This document shows positions 21,290 to 31,652 of a DNA stretch of 64,000 bases, piece after piece (the first letter of the stretch is position 1; every line of letters begins with the position of its first letter). A program made the translations under genes and the position numbers. This stretch comes from Prorocentrum cordatum. Taxonomy: Eukaryota > Sar > Dinophyceae > Prorocentrales > Prorocentraceae. The stretch spans positions 1 through 64,000 of the forward strand of contig CAUYUJ010004003.1 of NCBI GenBank assembly GCA_963575745.1. Reading direction: 5' to 3'. The notes below the pieces were generated by a model. It did no database searches and was not told where the DNA came from. It saw nothing but the letters and a program-made list of their open reading frames with translations.

Positions 21290-22913
21290 CTGGGACTGCG
21301 GCAGCTGGGCCGAGCGCCCAGGACATGAGTATGTTTTGGAGGGTGGAGTGTGGGGGGGTCTGAGGACCAAGGGAGGCTCGCGAGAACGGGGCAAGAGAGG
21401 TACTAGTGCGGAGCGGAATCTGGCGCCTCGGTGCACCCGAAGACACAACTGCGCTGCACGAGCATGTGCATGCGGTGCCAGGTCGTCCAGCCACCGCTTA
21501 AAGTCTTGAAAGTGGCTCACCTTCAGGTCGGGCGGGCGTCCCTGAGAAGCTTCGTGAGGGACTGCCAACGCACGGTGAGCTCAGATGGCGGCGGTAGCGA
21601 CTGGATGCCCCAAGCGATGAGGCGCTTATGGAGTGTGTCTGTAAATGGTGAGTTGGCAGTGAAGTCACGGAGCGATGCAGCGACTGCCCTCTGTACTTTT
21701 GGCTTCCTGGGCGGGTCGGCAGCCTCCGCGTCTCGCTCTTCATTCCTGACAGTGCTGGATGCGGCGGCGACACTGCGTGTGTAGGAAGGGCCAGTGGGCT
21801 GGCCACTCAGGAGTGAGTGATAAAATTGGGCGGTGGAGCGCGGGGCTTCCCAAGAGGGGGGGGCCTTGGGCCGAAATCCCAGCGGTGGAGGGGGTGCACT
21901 GTGTTTTCCTCCCACGCTGTGTCACGCGGGCGGTCACAATGCGGCTCCCGGTCTCCGCTGAGAGTGCAAATAGCCGAGCGGACGGCGGCGGCTGTGGCAG
22001 TGTCTTGAGCAGCACGAGGGACAAGGGGCGGAATCCACTCGGCCATCGCGACGAAGTCTACCTTGCGGAACCAGCTACAAGGCATGCTGCACATCCCGTG
22101 CAAGACGCAATGCTCGCGCCTCATCGCCCGCTGATCCAGCGGAAGGAACTGAACGAGGTACCTGAGTGTGGTGAGCGCTGATGTGTTATGGCGGCGAACA
22201 GTTGCATCGCTGTCGCTCTGCACAGGGTTCAGAAGATTGCTCCGCTGTCGCCACTTTCGCCCTGGGGCGAGCCGCTGGGAGCCCAGGGGTGCCGACGGGC
22301 CCTGGGGAGGTGCCGCGGTATGTGGCTCGCCCCGCAGCCACACCAACGCCGCCTCGGGGAAGGCCGAGCTCGGCCAGGAGGGCTTGGGCTTGGGCAGCGG
22401 TGGACGGGTTGGCCGCGGCCCAGTGGGGCCGCGACGTGCTTGCGAGGCCAGAGCGAGAGCAGAGCAGTGGCCTCAGCCGCCCGGAAGGGCCCAGCAATAT
22501 TGCGCAGCGTGGGGAAAGCGCATGTCAGGAGGCCAACGCCATCGGCGCAACCGCCCACGTAGCCTTTGCTCAAGTCGTGCGCGCCGTCGGGGTGCTCGAA
22601 GATGGAGGCGATGTGGCGCATCAGCGGGCCCATTGCGGTAGCCCATGCCGAGCCGCTGGCGGGGCATCCTTGAGCGACTCCTGATTTCATCGCAAGCATG
22701 TGGTGACGGGTGCCGCCGATCTTGATGAAGCTGCTTGGGGCGTAGTAGGAAGGCGTTCAGGACATTGATGTCGCCAGTCGGGATGCCGCAGCGTTCGAGA
22801 GCGTGGCAGAGCCAGGCCCGTCCCAGCGAGCGACGAGCAGCCGCGACATCGAGGCCGGTGAACGCGGGGGGGTGGGCGCGGCTCTGAGCAAGCGGGGCGC
22901 GACGGCACCAGCG
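21290..22913 (-). pseudogene. decayed LINE reverse transcriptase fragment
   Basis: Frames on the - strand give, in order, GLDVAAARRSLGRAWL (about 22870-22810), then KSGVAQGCPASGSAW (about 22690-22640), which matches the conserved GxxQGCxxS motif of LINE reverse transcriptases. VGGCADGVGLL (about 22558-22526) sits where the catalytic A-D-D motif belongs, but the second Asp is Gly. Downstream come LRYLVQFLPL (22170-22140), PCSWFRKVDF (22085-22055) and further thumb-like sequence to about 21290. The reading moves between frames several times and the active site is altered, so the copy is dead. The 5' half (endonuclease, ORF1) is missing. Its left end abuts a TIR element at 22914. Confidence 0.72.
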
Positions 22914-23071
22914 TTAGGTCGGGCATGTCCTCCTACAGGCGGATTTTGGACGAAACATAAAAAATAGTCATACTCATAAACATTCGAAACATCATAAGCA
23001 AAATCGTTCCTAGACTATTTGTTTGTCGATTTTTTTAATATTCCTCCTGTAGAAAGACGTGCCCGACTTAA
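22914..23071. mobile_element. small element with 26-bp terminal inverted repeats
   Basis: The left end TTAGGTCGGGCATGTCCTCC and the right end (inverse TTAAGTCGGGCACGTCTTTC) form an imperfect 26-bp inverted repeat, both continuing TACAGG. The 158-bp interior is AT-rich, unlike its surroundings. It is MITE-like, with no clear target-site duplication. Confidence 0.78.
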
Positions 23072-23084
23072 CACCACCAGCGAC

Positions 23085-23225
23085 ACTCGACGCCCTGCCA
23101 GCGGGTGGTGTGCCGCTCCGCTCCGCTGGGCGGCGCGTCGCGCCGAAGCTTGGTGGGCTACAGCGCGCCGGCGGCGCGACACGCTCAAGCGGAGTTCCCA
23201 GCCAGTTCGGGGGAGCAATACGGGG
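23085..23225. repeat. hairpin cluster (family C, copy 2)
   Basis: GCGTCGCGCCG (23135) pairs with CGGCGCGACACGC (23170), followed by GGAGTTCCCAGCCAG and then a GGA array, as at 8435-8690. A partial third copy (GCGGCGCGACACGCAGAG, AGTTCCCGGCCGT) follows the GGA array at 23453-23500. Confidence 0.82.
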
Positions 23226-23249
23226 GTAGGGGGAGGATAGGGGGGGGGA

Positions 23250-23450
23250 ACGACAGGAGGTGCAGAGGAGAGGAGAGGGGAAGGAGGGGGGAGGAGGAGG
23301 AGGAGGAGGGGAGGAGAGGAGGAGGGAGGGAGGCGGAGGAGGGAGGAGGAGGAGGAGGAGGAGGAGGAGGAGGAGGAGGAGGAGGAGGAGAAGGCGGATG
23401 AGGAGGAGGAGGAGGAGGAGGAGGAGGAGGAGGAGGAGGAGACAGGGAGG
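23250..23450. repeat. GGA microsatellite
   Basis: Purine tract of about 200 bp between the two hairpin-bearing blocks. Confidence 0.95.
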
Positions 23451-23500
23451 AGGCGGCGCGACACGCAGAGCCAAAGTTCCCGGCCGTATTCGGGGGAGAC

Positions 23501-24027
23501 TGGGCCCAGGCCTGCTCGTTCGGAAGCGCGAGTGCCTGCGCAATCACGCCGCGCTCGACGAGGACATCACCGGCCCGGGGGATGCCAGACGCACGCCGCA
23601 GATGCGGCGACGCCCTGGAGGCGGCCACTGGGAGTGCCACGACAGGGGGGGGTCTGGCTCAGAGGGGGAAACATCATGAAACATCGACCTGGAATCGGCG
23701 ATGCAGCACCGACGGACGAGCGACGAGCCCTCGATGGCGAAGCTCCGCGGCGACCTCCGCGCCGCCGTCCGCGCCCCGTCGCGACGGCCGGAGTGCCCGC
23801 TGACCCGGCGGCCACCCCTGCGGCAGCCGCTCGCGGCACGCCGCGCGCGCGGCCCAGGCATCCACCGGATTGAAAAAAGACATCTCGCCATCGCTCGGAC
23901 GTCCACTCCCCGTGCATCTTTCGGCTTCGTGCGTGTTTTTTTTTTTGTTGTTCGCAAGATGATCCAGGATGCTCCTCGATGGTCCCCGCCGAGAAAAAAC
24001 ACACACGTCCGAGCGATGCCAATACAC
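23501..24027. other. unassigned GC-rich stretch with a 15-bp inverted repeat
   Basis: No gene is recognised. CCATCGCTCGGACGT (23888-23902) is inverted at 24005-24019 around a loop of about 100 nt containing a T run. Confidence 0.55.
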
Positions 24028-24200
24028 GAGCGACGATCAAGACCGGGTCTTACACGAGATGCCGCAGCGACAGCACGCGGTGGCTTGCACTGGCCGCCCG
24101 CGCAGCGCGCTACATCTGAAGCGAGGGCGCTTACGCGCGACCTTACGTGGGCAGCTTGCACGCTGCCAGTGAAGACGACACCATTTTTGGCGTTGCTCAC
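24028..24200 (+). repeat. SINE-like dispersed repeat (family D), copy 1
   Basis: It starts GAGCGACGATCAAGACCGGG, continues through GGGCGCTTACGCGCGACCTT and ends CATTTTTGGCGTTGCTCAC. Copies of nearly the same length lie at 25053-25228 and 50674-50850. No convincing pol III A and B boxes were found, so SINE is only a working label. Confidence 0.83.
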
Positions 24201-24444
24201 ATAGCGGACTTGTTTCGCCGTTTTCGGCCTCCAGGGGGCCTCGCGGGGCCCGGGGACCGTCGAAAAACGTCTCGGGATGAAACGCCGTCCCTTTAGGGAA
24301 GGGGTCGGGGCTTCCGGGGACCCCGCATCGACAACACTCCAAACACTGGGTGTGTGAGTGTGTGTGTGTGTGTGTGGAGGCCGATCGGATGTCATGGACC
24401 CCTCTTCTTTCAATGCACCCCGTCGCCTGTGCACATGCCTCAGG

Positions 24445-24656
24445 TAGAGGCCTCCTAGATGGGGTCGGAGTAGATGGGGTCGGAGGATCGCGCCGCATCG
24501 GCGATGCATCGGCGATGCATCGCGGACGTCGGCGACGCATCGGCGACGTCGGCGTGGAGAAAATCGGGCTCCGCATCGAGCCGCATCGGCAATGTATCGC
24601 CGATGCGGCGCGACCCCCCGACCCCATCTACTCCGACCCCATCTGGGAGGCCTAGA
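24445..24656. mobile_element. non-autonomous element with long terminal inverted repeats, copy 2
   Basis: Inverted repeats of about 56 bp begin TAGAGGCCTCCTAGATGGGG and match copy 1 at 6212-6448. The 212-bp element is flanked by TCAGG on both sides (24440-24444 and 24657-24661), a possible 5-bp target-site duplication. The interior again consists of CGATGCATCG-type palindromes. Confidence 0.87.
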
Positions 24657-25052
24657 TCAGGCCACGCTCAAAACACCAACTCTCATGGGGACCTTTTCCT
24701 GCCGCCGCGCAGGACGCGCCGGCGGCGGCCGGCCCCGCGGCAGGCCCCCCCCCCCCCGCATGCCCAGCGGCTGCCGGCGCGCTCCGCGGGAGGCCCCCCG
24801 CAGGCGCGGCGGCCGCTGGCGCGTGTGCGCGCCGGCGGCAGGGAGCTGCCGGCGCGCGCTGCGCGCCGTGCTGCCGCCGGCGGGCTGGCGGAGGCTCCGC
24901 GCAGGCCGTGCGAGGCCGCGCCAGGCGCCAGCCGCCTCGCGGGGCGGGGGCGGGTGTCCTCCCTGGACCCTCTACGGGCGTGAAGACGAGGCCGTTTCGT
25001 GCCCCGCAGGATCCAGTCATCAGCCTCGGGGGGGGGGGGGGGGGCATGATTT

Positions 25053-25228
25053 GAGCGACGATCAAAAACGGGTCTTGCGCGAGATGGCGTGGCGACCTGA
25101 CGCGGCGGCTTACGCGGGCCGCCAACGCGGCACATTCCATTGGAAACGAAGGCGCTTGCGCGCGACCTGACGCGAACAGCTTACGCGCAAATGCCGGCGC
25201 AATCGAACCCATTTTTTGCATCGCTCAC
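25053..25228 (+). repeat. SINE-like dispersed repeat (family D), copy 2
   Basis: GAGCGACGATCAAAAACGGG to CATTTTTTGCATCGCTCAC, collinear with copies 1 and 3. A run of G precedes it at 25030-25044. Confidence 0.83.
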
Positions 25229-25479
25229 TTGTTCATCACAAGCGGACATTCGTGGCCGAATTTTTTGGCAATCCTCAGCTTCTTGGGGCCCTCACCGGGC
25301 GCCAAGATGGGGAAAAACTGCATTATCCCGGCAAAGCAACCTAACAGCGATGTGTAGGAGCATATCTGGAAGCATTCCCCTTAAGATTCAGATGAGAATC
25401 CTGTTGTAGAATTCTGCTGTTCTCGCAGTCGTAGTCGCATTCGCGATGGCAGTCGCAGTGGCAACGGCAGTCGCAGTCA

Positions 25480-26800
25480 CAGCCTCAGCCTCAGCCTGCC
25501 TCAGCCTCAGCCTCAGCCTGCCTCAGCCTCAGCCTGCCTCAGCCTCAGCCTCAGCCTGCTTCAGCCTCAACATCAGTCTGCCTTCAGCCTCGGCCTCAGC
25601 CTCAGCCTGCCTCAGCCTCAGCCTGCATCAGCCTCAGCCTCAGCCTCAGCCTGCCTCAGCATCATCAGCCTCAGCCTCAGCCTCAGCCTCAGCCTCAGCC
25701 TGCTTCAGCCTCAGCCTCAGTCTGCCTTCAGCCTCGGCCTCAGCCTCAGCCTGCCTCAGCCTCAGCCTGCATGAGCCTCAGCCTCAGCCTCAGCCTGCCT
25801 CAGCATCAGCCTGCCTCAGCCTCAGCCTCAGCCTGCCTCAGCCTCAGCCTCAGCCTGCTTCAGCCTCAGCCTCGGCCTCAGCCTCAGCCTGCCTCAGCCT
25901 CAGCCTGCATCAGCCTCAGCCTCAGCCTCAGCCTGCCTCAGCATCAGCCTGCCTCAGCCTCAGCCTCAGCCAGCCTCAGCCTCAGCCTCAGCCTGCTTCA
26001 GCCTCAGCCTCAGTCTGCCTTCAGCCTCGGCCTCAGCCTCAGCCTGCCTCAGCCTCAGCCTGCATCAGCCTCAGCCTCAGCCTCAGCCTGCCTCAGCATC
26101 AGCCTGCCTCAGCCTCAGCCTCAGCCTGCCTCAGCCTCAGCCTCAGCCTGCTTCAGCCTTCAGCCTCGCCTGCCTCAGCCTCAGCCAGCCTCAGCCTCAG
26201 CCTCAGCCTGCCTCAGCATCAGCCTCAGCCTCAGCCTCAGCCTGCCTCAGCCTCATCAGCCTCAGCCTGCCAGCCTCGGCCTCAGCCTCAGCCTCAGCCT
26301 TCAGCCTCAGCCTCAGCCTCAGCCTGCCTCAGCATCAGCCTGCCTCAGCCTCAGCCTCAGCCTGCCTCAGCCTCAGCCTCTGCAGCCTCAGCCTCAGCAT
26401 CAGCCTCAGCCTGCCTCAGCCTCAGCCTCAGCCTCAGCCTCAGCCTCAGCCTCAGGCCTTCAGCCTGCCTCAGCCTCAGCCTCAGCTGCATCAGCCTCAG
26501 CCTCAGCCTCAGCCTGCCTCAGCCTCAGCTCAGCTCCCTGCCTTCAGCCTCAGCCTGCCTCAGCCTCAGCCTCAGCCTCAGCCTCAGCCTCAAGCATCAG
26601 CCTCAGCCTCAGCCTCGCCCTCAGCCCATCAAGCCTGCCTCAGCCTCAGCCTCAGCCTTGCCTCAGCCTCAGCCTGCCTCAGCCTCAGCCTCAGCCTGCC
26701 TCAGCCTCAGCCTCAGTCTGCCTTCAGCCTCGGCCTCAGCCTCAGCCTGCCTCAGCCTCAGCCTGCCTCGGCCGCAGCATCAGCCTGCCTCAGCATTCAA
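25480..26800. repeat. CAGCCT hexamer array, copy 1
   Basis: Tandem CAGCCT with CAGCCTGC variants and a longer-range pattern marked by CAGTCTGCCTTCAGCCTCGG. Long open frames (Ser/Leu/Pro/Gln-rich, up to 556 codons) cross it and are taken as repeat translations. Confidence 0.95.
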
Positions 26801-27100
26801 AATGTGGCCCAGGAATGGAGGCCCGGGAATGGAATTCTGGGAACTCGAAGAACACGAAGTGGCCTACAGTTGGCTCCGGGCATTCAAAATCATGCCCAGG
26901 AATGGAGTTCTGGGAACTCGAAGACCACGAAGTGGCCTACAGTTGGCTCCTACAGTTGGCAGTTGGCTTCGGGCATTCAAAATGTGGCCCGGGAATGGAG
27001 TTCTGGGAACTCGAAGACCACGAAGTGGCCTACAACTGGCTCCGGGCATTCAGAATGTGGCCCAGGAAAGGAGTTCTGGGACCTCGAAGACCACGAAGTG
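26797..27100 (+). repeat. 73-bp units, copy 1
   Basis: Four units beginning GCATTCAAAATGTGGCCC or GCATTCAAAATCATGCCC follow the hexamer array. One carries a short internal duplication near 26945. Confidence 0.9.
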
Positions 27101-27529
27101 TGTAAGTGTTGCCTAAAAAAGTCCCCGGCACCCTCCCCCGGATCGCGCCCAGACCCCCCTGGGGCGTCATGATGCTCTCTTTTGACCCTACTAGAAACCT
27201 ATCAGTCTTCGCTGTTAGGTAATTAAATCGACACCAGGTCCCTGGCAATGTGTTCGGACCTCTGGAGGTCCACGTCGTTAAAAAATCATGGCATCGAGGG
27301 TCTGGGGAGGGCGCTGCGCAACTAACATTAGCTGATGGAAACGGAGACGGCTGCAGAGGCACCGAGAGGCTCGATTATCCCGGCAAAGCAACCTAACAGC
27401 GATGTGTAGGAGCATATCTGGAAGTATTCCCTTAAGATTCAGATGAGAATCCTGTTGTAGTATTCTGCTGTTCTCGCAGTCGTAGTCGCATTCGCGATGA
27501 CAGTCGCAGTGGCAACGGCAGTCGCAGTC

Positions 27530-28617
27530 ACAGCCTCAGCCTCAGCCTGCCTCAGCCTCAGCCTCAGCCTGCCTCAGCCTCAGCCTGCCTCAGCCTCAGC
27601 CTCAGCCTGCTTCAGCCTCAGCCTCAGTCTGCCTTCAGCCTCGGCCTCAGCCTCAGCCTGCCTCAGCCTCAGCCTGCATCAGCCTCAGCCTCTGCCTCAG
27701 CCTGCCTCAGCATCAGCCTGCCTCAGCCTCAGCCTCAGCCTGCCTCAGCCTCAGCCTCAGCCTGCTTCAGCCTCAGCCTCAGTCTGCCTTCAGCCTCGGC
27801 CTCAGCCTCAGCCTGCCTCAGCCTCAGCCTGCATCAGCCTCAGCCTCAGCCTCAGCCTGCCTCAGCCTCATCAGCCTGCCTCAGCCTCAGCCTCAGCCTG
27901 CCTCAGCCTCAGCCTCAGCCTGCTTCAGCCTCAGCCTCAGTCTGCCTTCAGCCTCGGCCTCAGCCTCAGCCTCAGCCTCAGCCTCAGCCTCAGCCTGCTC
28001 AGCCTCAGCCTCAGCCTGCCCTCAGCCTGCCTCAGCCTCAGCCTCAGCCTCAGCCTCAGCCTGCCTCAGCCTCAGCCTCAGCCTGCTTCAGCCTCAGCCT
28101 CAGTCTGCCTTCAGCCTCGGCCTCAGCCTCAGCCTGCCTCAGCCTCAGCCTGCATCAGCCTCAGCCTCAGCCTCAGCCTGCCTCAGCCTCAGCCTGCCTC
28201 AGCCTCAGCCAGCCTCAGCCTCAGCCTGCTTCAGCCTCAGCCTCAGTCTGCCTTCAGCCTCGGCCTCAGCCTCAGCCTCAGCCTCAGCCTCAGCCTGCCT
28301 CAGCCTCAGCCTCAGCCTCAGCCTCAGCCTCAGCCTGCCTCAGCCTCAGCCTGCCTCAGCCTCAGCCTCAGCCTGCTTCAGCCTCAGCCTCAGTCTGCCT
28401 TCAGCCTCGGCCTCAGCCTCAGCCTGCCTCAGCCTCAGCCTGCATCAGCCTCAGCCTCAGCCTCAGCCTGCCTCAGCATCAGCCTGCCTCAGCCTCAGCC
28501 TCAGCCTGCCTCAGCCTCAGCCTCAGCCTGCTTCAGCCTCAGCCTCAGTCTGCCTTCAGCCTCGGCCTCAGCCTGCCTCAGCCTCAGCCTGCCTCAGCCT
28601 CAGCATCAGCCTGCCTC
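27530..28617. repeat. CAGCCT hexamer array, copy 2
   Basis: CAGTCTGCCTTCAGCC markers at 27625, 27780, 27938, 28101, 28244, 28391 and 28546 show a higher-order period of 143-163 bp above the hexamer. Confidence 0.94.
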
Positions 28618-28618
28618 A

Positions 28619-28975
28619 GCATTCAAAATGTGGCCCGGGAATGGAGTTCTGGGAACTAGAAGAACACGAAGTGGCCTACAGTTGGCTCCGGGCATTCAAA
28701 ATCATGCCCAGGAATGGAGTTCTGAGAGCTCGAAGACCACGAAGTGGCCTGCAGTTGGCTCCGGGCATTCAAAATGTGGCCCGGGAATAAAGTCCTGGGA
28801 ACTCGAAGAACACGAAGTGGCCTGCAGTTGGCTCTGGGCATTCAAAATCATGCCCAGGAATGGAGTTCTGGGAACTCGAAAACCACGAAGTGGCCTACAG
28901 TTGGCTCCGGGCACTCAGAATGTGGCCCAGGAAAGGAGTTCTGGGACCTCGAAGACCACGAAGTGTGTAACTGTT
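28619..28975 (+). repeat. 73-bp units, copy 2
   Basis: Units start at 28619, 28692, 28765, 28838 and 28911, exactly 73 bp apart. Alternate units carry ATGTGGCCC or ATCATGCCC, suggesting a 146-bp dimer that was amplified. Confidence 0.94.
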
Positions 28976-29082
28976 GGCTTGAAAAAATCCCTGGCATCTC
29001 CCCGGATCGCGCCCAGACCCCCCTTGGGGCGTCATGATGCTCTCTTTTGACCCTACTAGAAACCTATCAGTCTTCGCTGTTT

Positions 29083-29586
29083 TTTGTCTAAAAAAAAAAA
29101 GCTTCGTCAGTACGGTCTGCAGCCAGGCCGGCCGAAGTGGGGCTGGAGTCAGCGCTGCAAACCTTCCTGAGACCGTGGGCAGCGCCGAACGATGCGCTTT
29201 GCGGGGGGGATTTACCGCTGCCGACACATCCGAAGGATTGTTTTCTCGAGTTCAGCGTTTTGGTTAAATCTCGACGTCTTACCGGCACAAATCAATATAT
29301 CCGGGGTGGAGAGCCATCCCTGCGGGCGCGGTCGTGAGCTCGGGGGCCGCGGATTCGCCTGGTGCCTCGGTGCCTGAAAGTCGCATGTTTCTTTGGCGAA
29401 TCATCGCGCAGGCGGTGCCCGCTCGCGACCCGCGGGGTGGGGCACGGCGCGCCCCGCGGGGCCGCGCCCCGCAGGGCTCGAACACTGCAGGGGGGGGGGC
29501 TCGCTTGCTCAGCGCTGGTAAGGGAAAGCTCCTCACTCATCAACAAAACGCTACCTACTCTTATTCGCCAAGACACGCAGAATGCG
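29083..29586. other. unassigned stretch
   Basis: Mixed GC-rich sequence starting with an A run at 29092-29101. No gene or repeat is recognised. Confidence 0.5.
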
Positions 29587-29765
29587 CGAGGGGAAACACT
29601 AGCCTGGCGAAAGACCCGGCGGTATGCAGCTGCGAATGCCGCGTCTGTGGATGTCGTCTTCGGAGGACGAACCGCGTGAGGGGCGTGCCGAAGTGGAATG
29701 GCGGAGGCGCGCGGGCGCTGCCGCTGGCGCCTGCTGGGGAGCTCCCTATAGGGCCTTCGGCGCGG
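29587..29765 (+). repeat. family A leader with one or two units
   Basis: CTAGCCTGGCGAAAGACCC followed by TGCGAATGCCGCGTCTGTGG corresponds to the leader. GTGAGGGGCGTGCCGAAGTGG and GGGGAGCTCCCTATAGGGCC correspond to a single repeat unit. It is a short-form member of the array family. Confidence 0.82.
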
Positions 29766-30192
29766 GTCCCCTCTGCCCGCGATCAACTTGATGCGGGGTA
29801 ATGAGAAAAGCTAGAACGCCCCAGATTGTCCTTCTCTTCTTTCCCCCTTCTGCGCCCGCGCACTCCGAAGCCCGAGGCTGCGGGGGCAGCGCGGCGCGGG
29901 GCCCCCGCGACGCGCGGCGGTCGCCCCGAAAGGGGCCCCGGCGACGCGCGCGGGACGTCCGCCGCGCGGAGCAAGGAGAGCTAACTTGCTGGCCGATTGC
30001 GGGCAAGACTCTGGCTGCGCGGCAGAGCGACGACAGGCGATCGAGGCGCTGGGCAGAGTGCGTCGTGGAGTTCCACGACGCGCGCTGGTCGCTCCGAGAG
30101 GGTCTCAGCGACGCGCGCTGGTCGTCCGCGGCGCGGGGCCGAACGGTCGGACCGTCGAGAGGGGGCGAGGCTCGGACGGGCCGCTCCCCTGG

Positions 30193-30600
30193 TCAGGCCT
30201 CGCAGATGAACTCCCTGAAGCCCAGCTCCCTGGCGAGGGCCGTCGCCTCCCGCGTCTCTTCGTGCGCGCCGCAAGCTGCTCCGGCTGCTTCCGCGAGCCC
30301 GCCGGCGGCCCTGCCGGGGAAAACGCGATCCGCAGCGCCCGCGTGAGCAAGTGGTCCTCGTGGCGTGTGGCGCGCGAGAGCAGCGCGTGGAGCTCCGGCC
30401 GCCAATCGTCGTCCTCCTTCTTGCTGTTCCTGACCTCGTGGCGGCTGCAATCCAGGATCACGTCTTGGCGACGTCGGCCGTGGGGGCGGCGCGCAGGACA
30501 GCCGTCGGCCCGGGGCGAGAGTCTACGGGGCCCAGGGAAGGTCTGGCTTCGAGCCGCTCGCGCCATGGCCATGGGGCCACGAAACGCGTGGACGGCGTGC
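30193..30600 (-). pseudogene. possible coding remnant, unknown
   Basis: A - strand frame reads RHEVRNSKKEDDDWRPEL, then HALLSRATRHEDHLLTRAL, charged and natural-looking. The neighbouring frame continues HEETREATALARELGFRE to a stop at 30193. A single frameshift near 30330 would join them. I do not recognise the family. It lies between a short family A unit and the 77-bp array. Confidence 0.3.
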
Positions 30601-31345
30601 TCCATTTAAGACCACGAAACACCGCGCTGGGCGCAGGAACCGCATGCGAGTTCCACCGCTGGGACCTTCGGTGGGGCTCCCCGCGGGGCCGCGACGCGCT
30701 GTGCTGGGCGCGGGGGCCGCATGCGAGTTCCGCCGCTGGGGCCGCGTGCGAATTCCGCCGCTGGGACCTTCGGTGGAGCTCCCTACGGGGTCACAAAACA
30801 CTGCGCTGGGCGCAGGAACCGCATGCGAGTTCCGCCACTGGTGGAGCTCCCTATGGTGCCACGAAGCGCTGCGCTGGGCGCAGGAACCGCATGCGAGTTC
30901 CGCCGCTGGGACCTTCGGTGGAGCTCCCTATGGAGCTACGAAACGCCGCGCTGGGCGCAGAAACCGCATGCGAGTTCCGCCGCAGGGGCCGTTCCGTGGA
31001 GCTCCCTACCCTATGGGGCCACGAAGCGCTGCACTGGGCGCACAAGAACCGCATGCGATTTCCGCCACTGGGACCATCGGTGGAGCTGCCTATATGGGGC
31101 CACGAAGCACCGCGCTGGGCGCAGGAACCGCATGCGAGTTCTGCCACTGGGACCTTCGGTGGAGCTCGCTATGGGGCCACGAAACGCTGTGCTGGGCGCA
31201 ACATCCGCTTGCGAGTTCCGCCGCTGGGACCTTCGGTGGGGCTCCCTATGGGGCCACGAAGCACCGCGCTGGGCGCAGGAACCGCATGCGAGTTCTGCCA
31301 CGGGGGCCTTCGGTGGAGCTCCCTATGGGGCCATGAAGCGCTGTG
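30600..31345 (+). repeat. 77-bp tandem array (family A, array 3)
   Basis: Units contain CTTCGGTGGAGCTCCCTATG, GGGCCACGAAGCGCTGCGCT and GGGCGCAGGAACCGCATGCG. CTTCGG recurs at 31154, 31231 and 31308 (77 bp). About nine units show indels. The shared core with the 90-bp arrays implies length change inside the unit during family evolution. Confidence 0.92.
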
Positions 31346-31652
31346 CTGCGTGGGGGCAAGGAGGGGGGGGGGGGGGGGGCGTCACGGGGGAGCCCTCGAG
31401 CGCCCGTCGCGCGGCCAGCGGGGCCACTCAGCGCGGGGTCGGCGGAGTCCGAGAAGTTGTCGATGCCGTTGCTCGTCTGCGCGTGCGCCGTGCCATTATG
31501 GGCCAGGTGGTCTGCAGGAATGTGGCCATAGTCGAAGCAGATGCGGTCAAAAATGTCGAAATTGAAGAAAGTTAAAGAATTGGGCGCGGACGGCGGCCGC
31601 GCCGAGAGCGATGAATCATCGCGCCCAGCAGGAACATGCTCACGAGGCCCCC

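Larger units (their letters stand above)
25322..27218 (+). repeat. segmental duplication, copy 1
   Basis: It begins ATTATCCCGGCAAAGCAACC and ends TATCAGTCTTCGCTGTTA. The same left flank, hexamer array, 73-bp units and right flank recur at 27374-29082. The left flanks differ by only a few bases over about 200 bp. Confidence 0.93.
27374..29082 (+). repeat. segmental duplication, copy 2
   Basis: Begins ATTATCCCGGCAAAGCAACC, 155 bp after copy 1 ends, and has the same architecture. It differs in the number of hexamer units and has five 73-bp units. Confidence 0.93.

Noticed and set aside
25446-29050. Frames of 444-556 codons through the CAGCCT arrays
   Set aside because: The hexamer period keeps frames open, and the peptides are pure repeats with no other domain.
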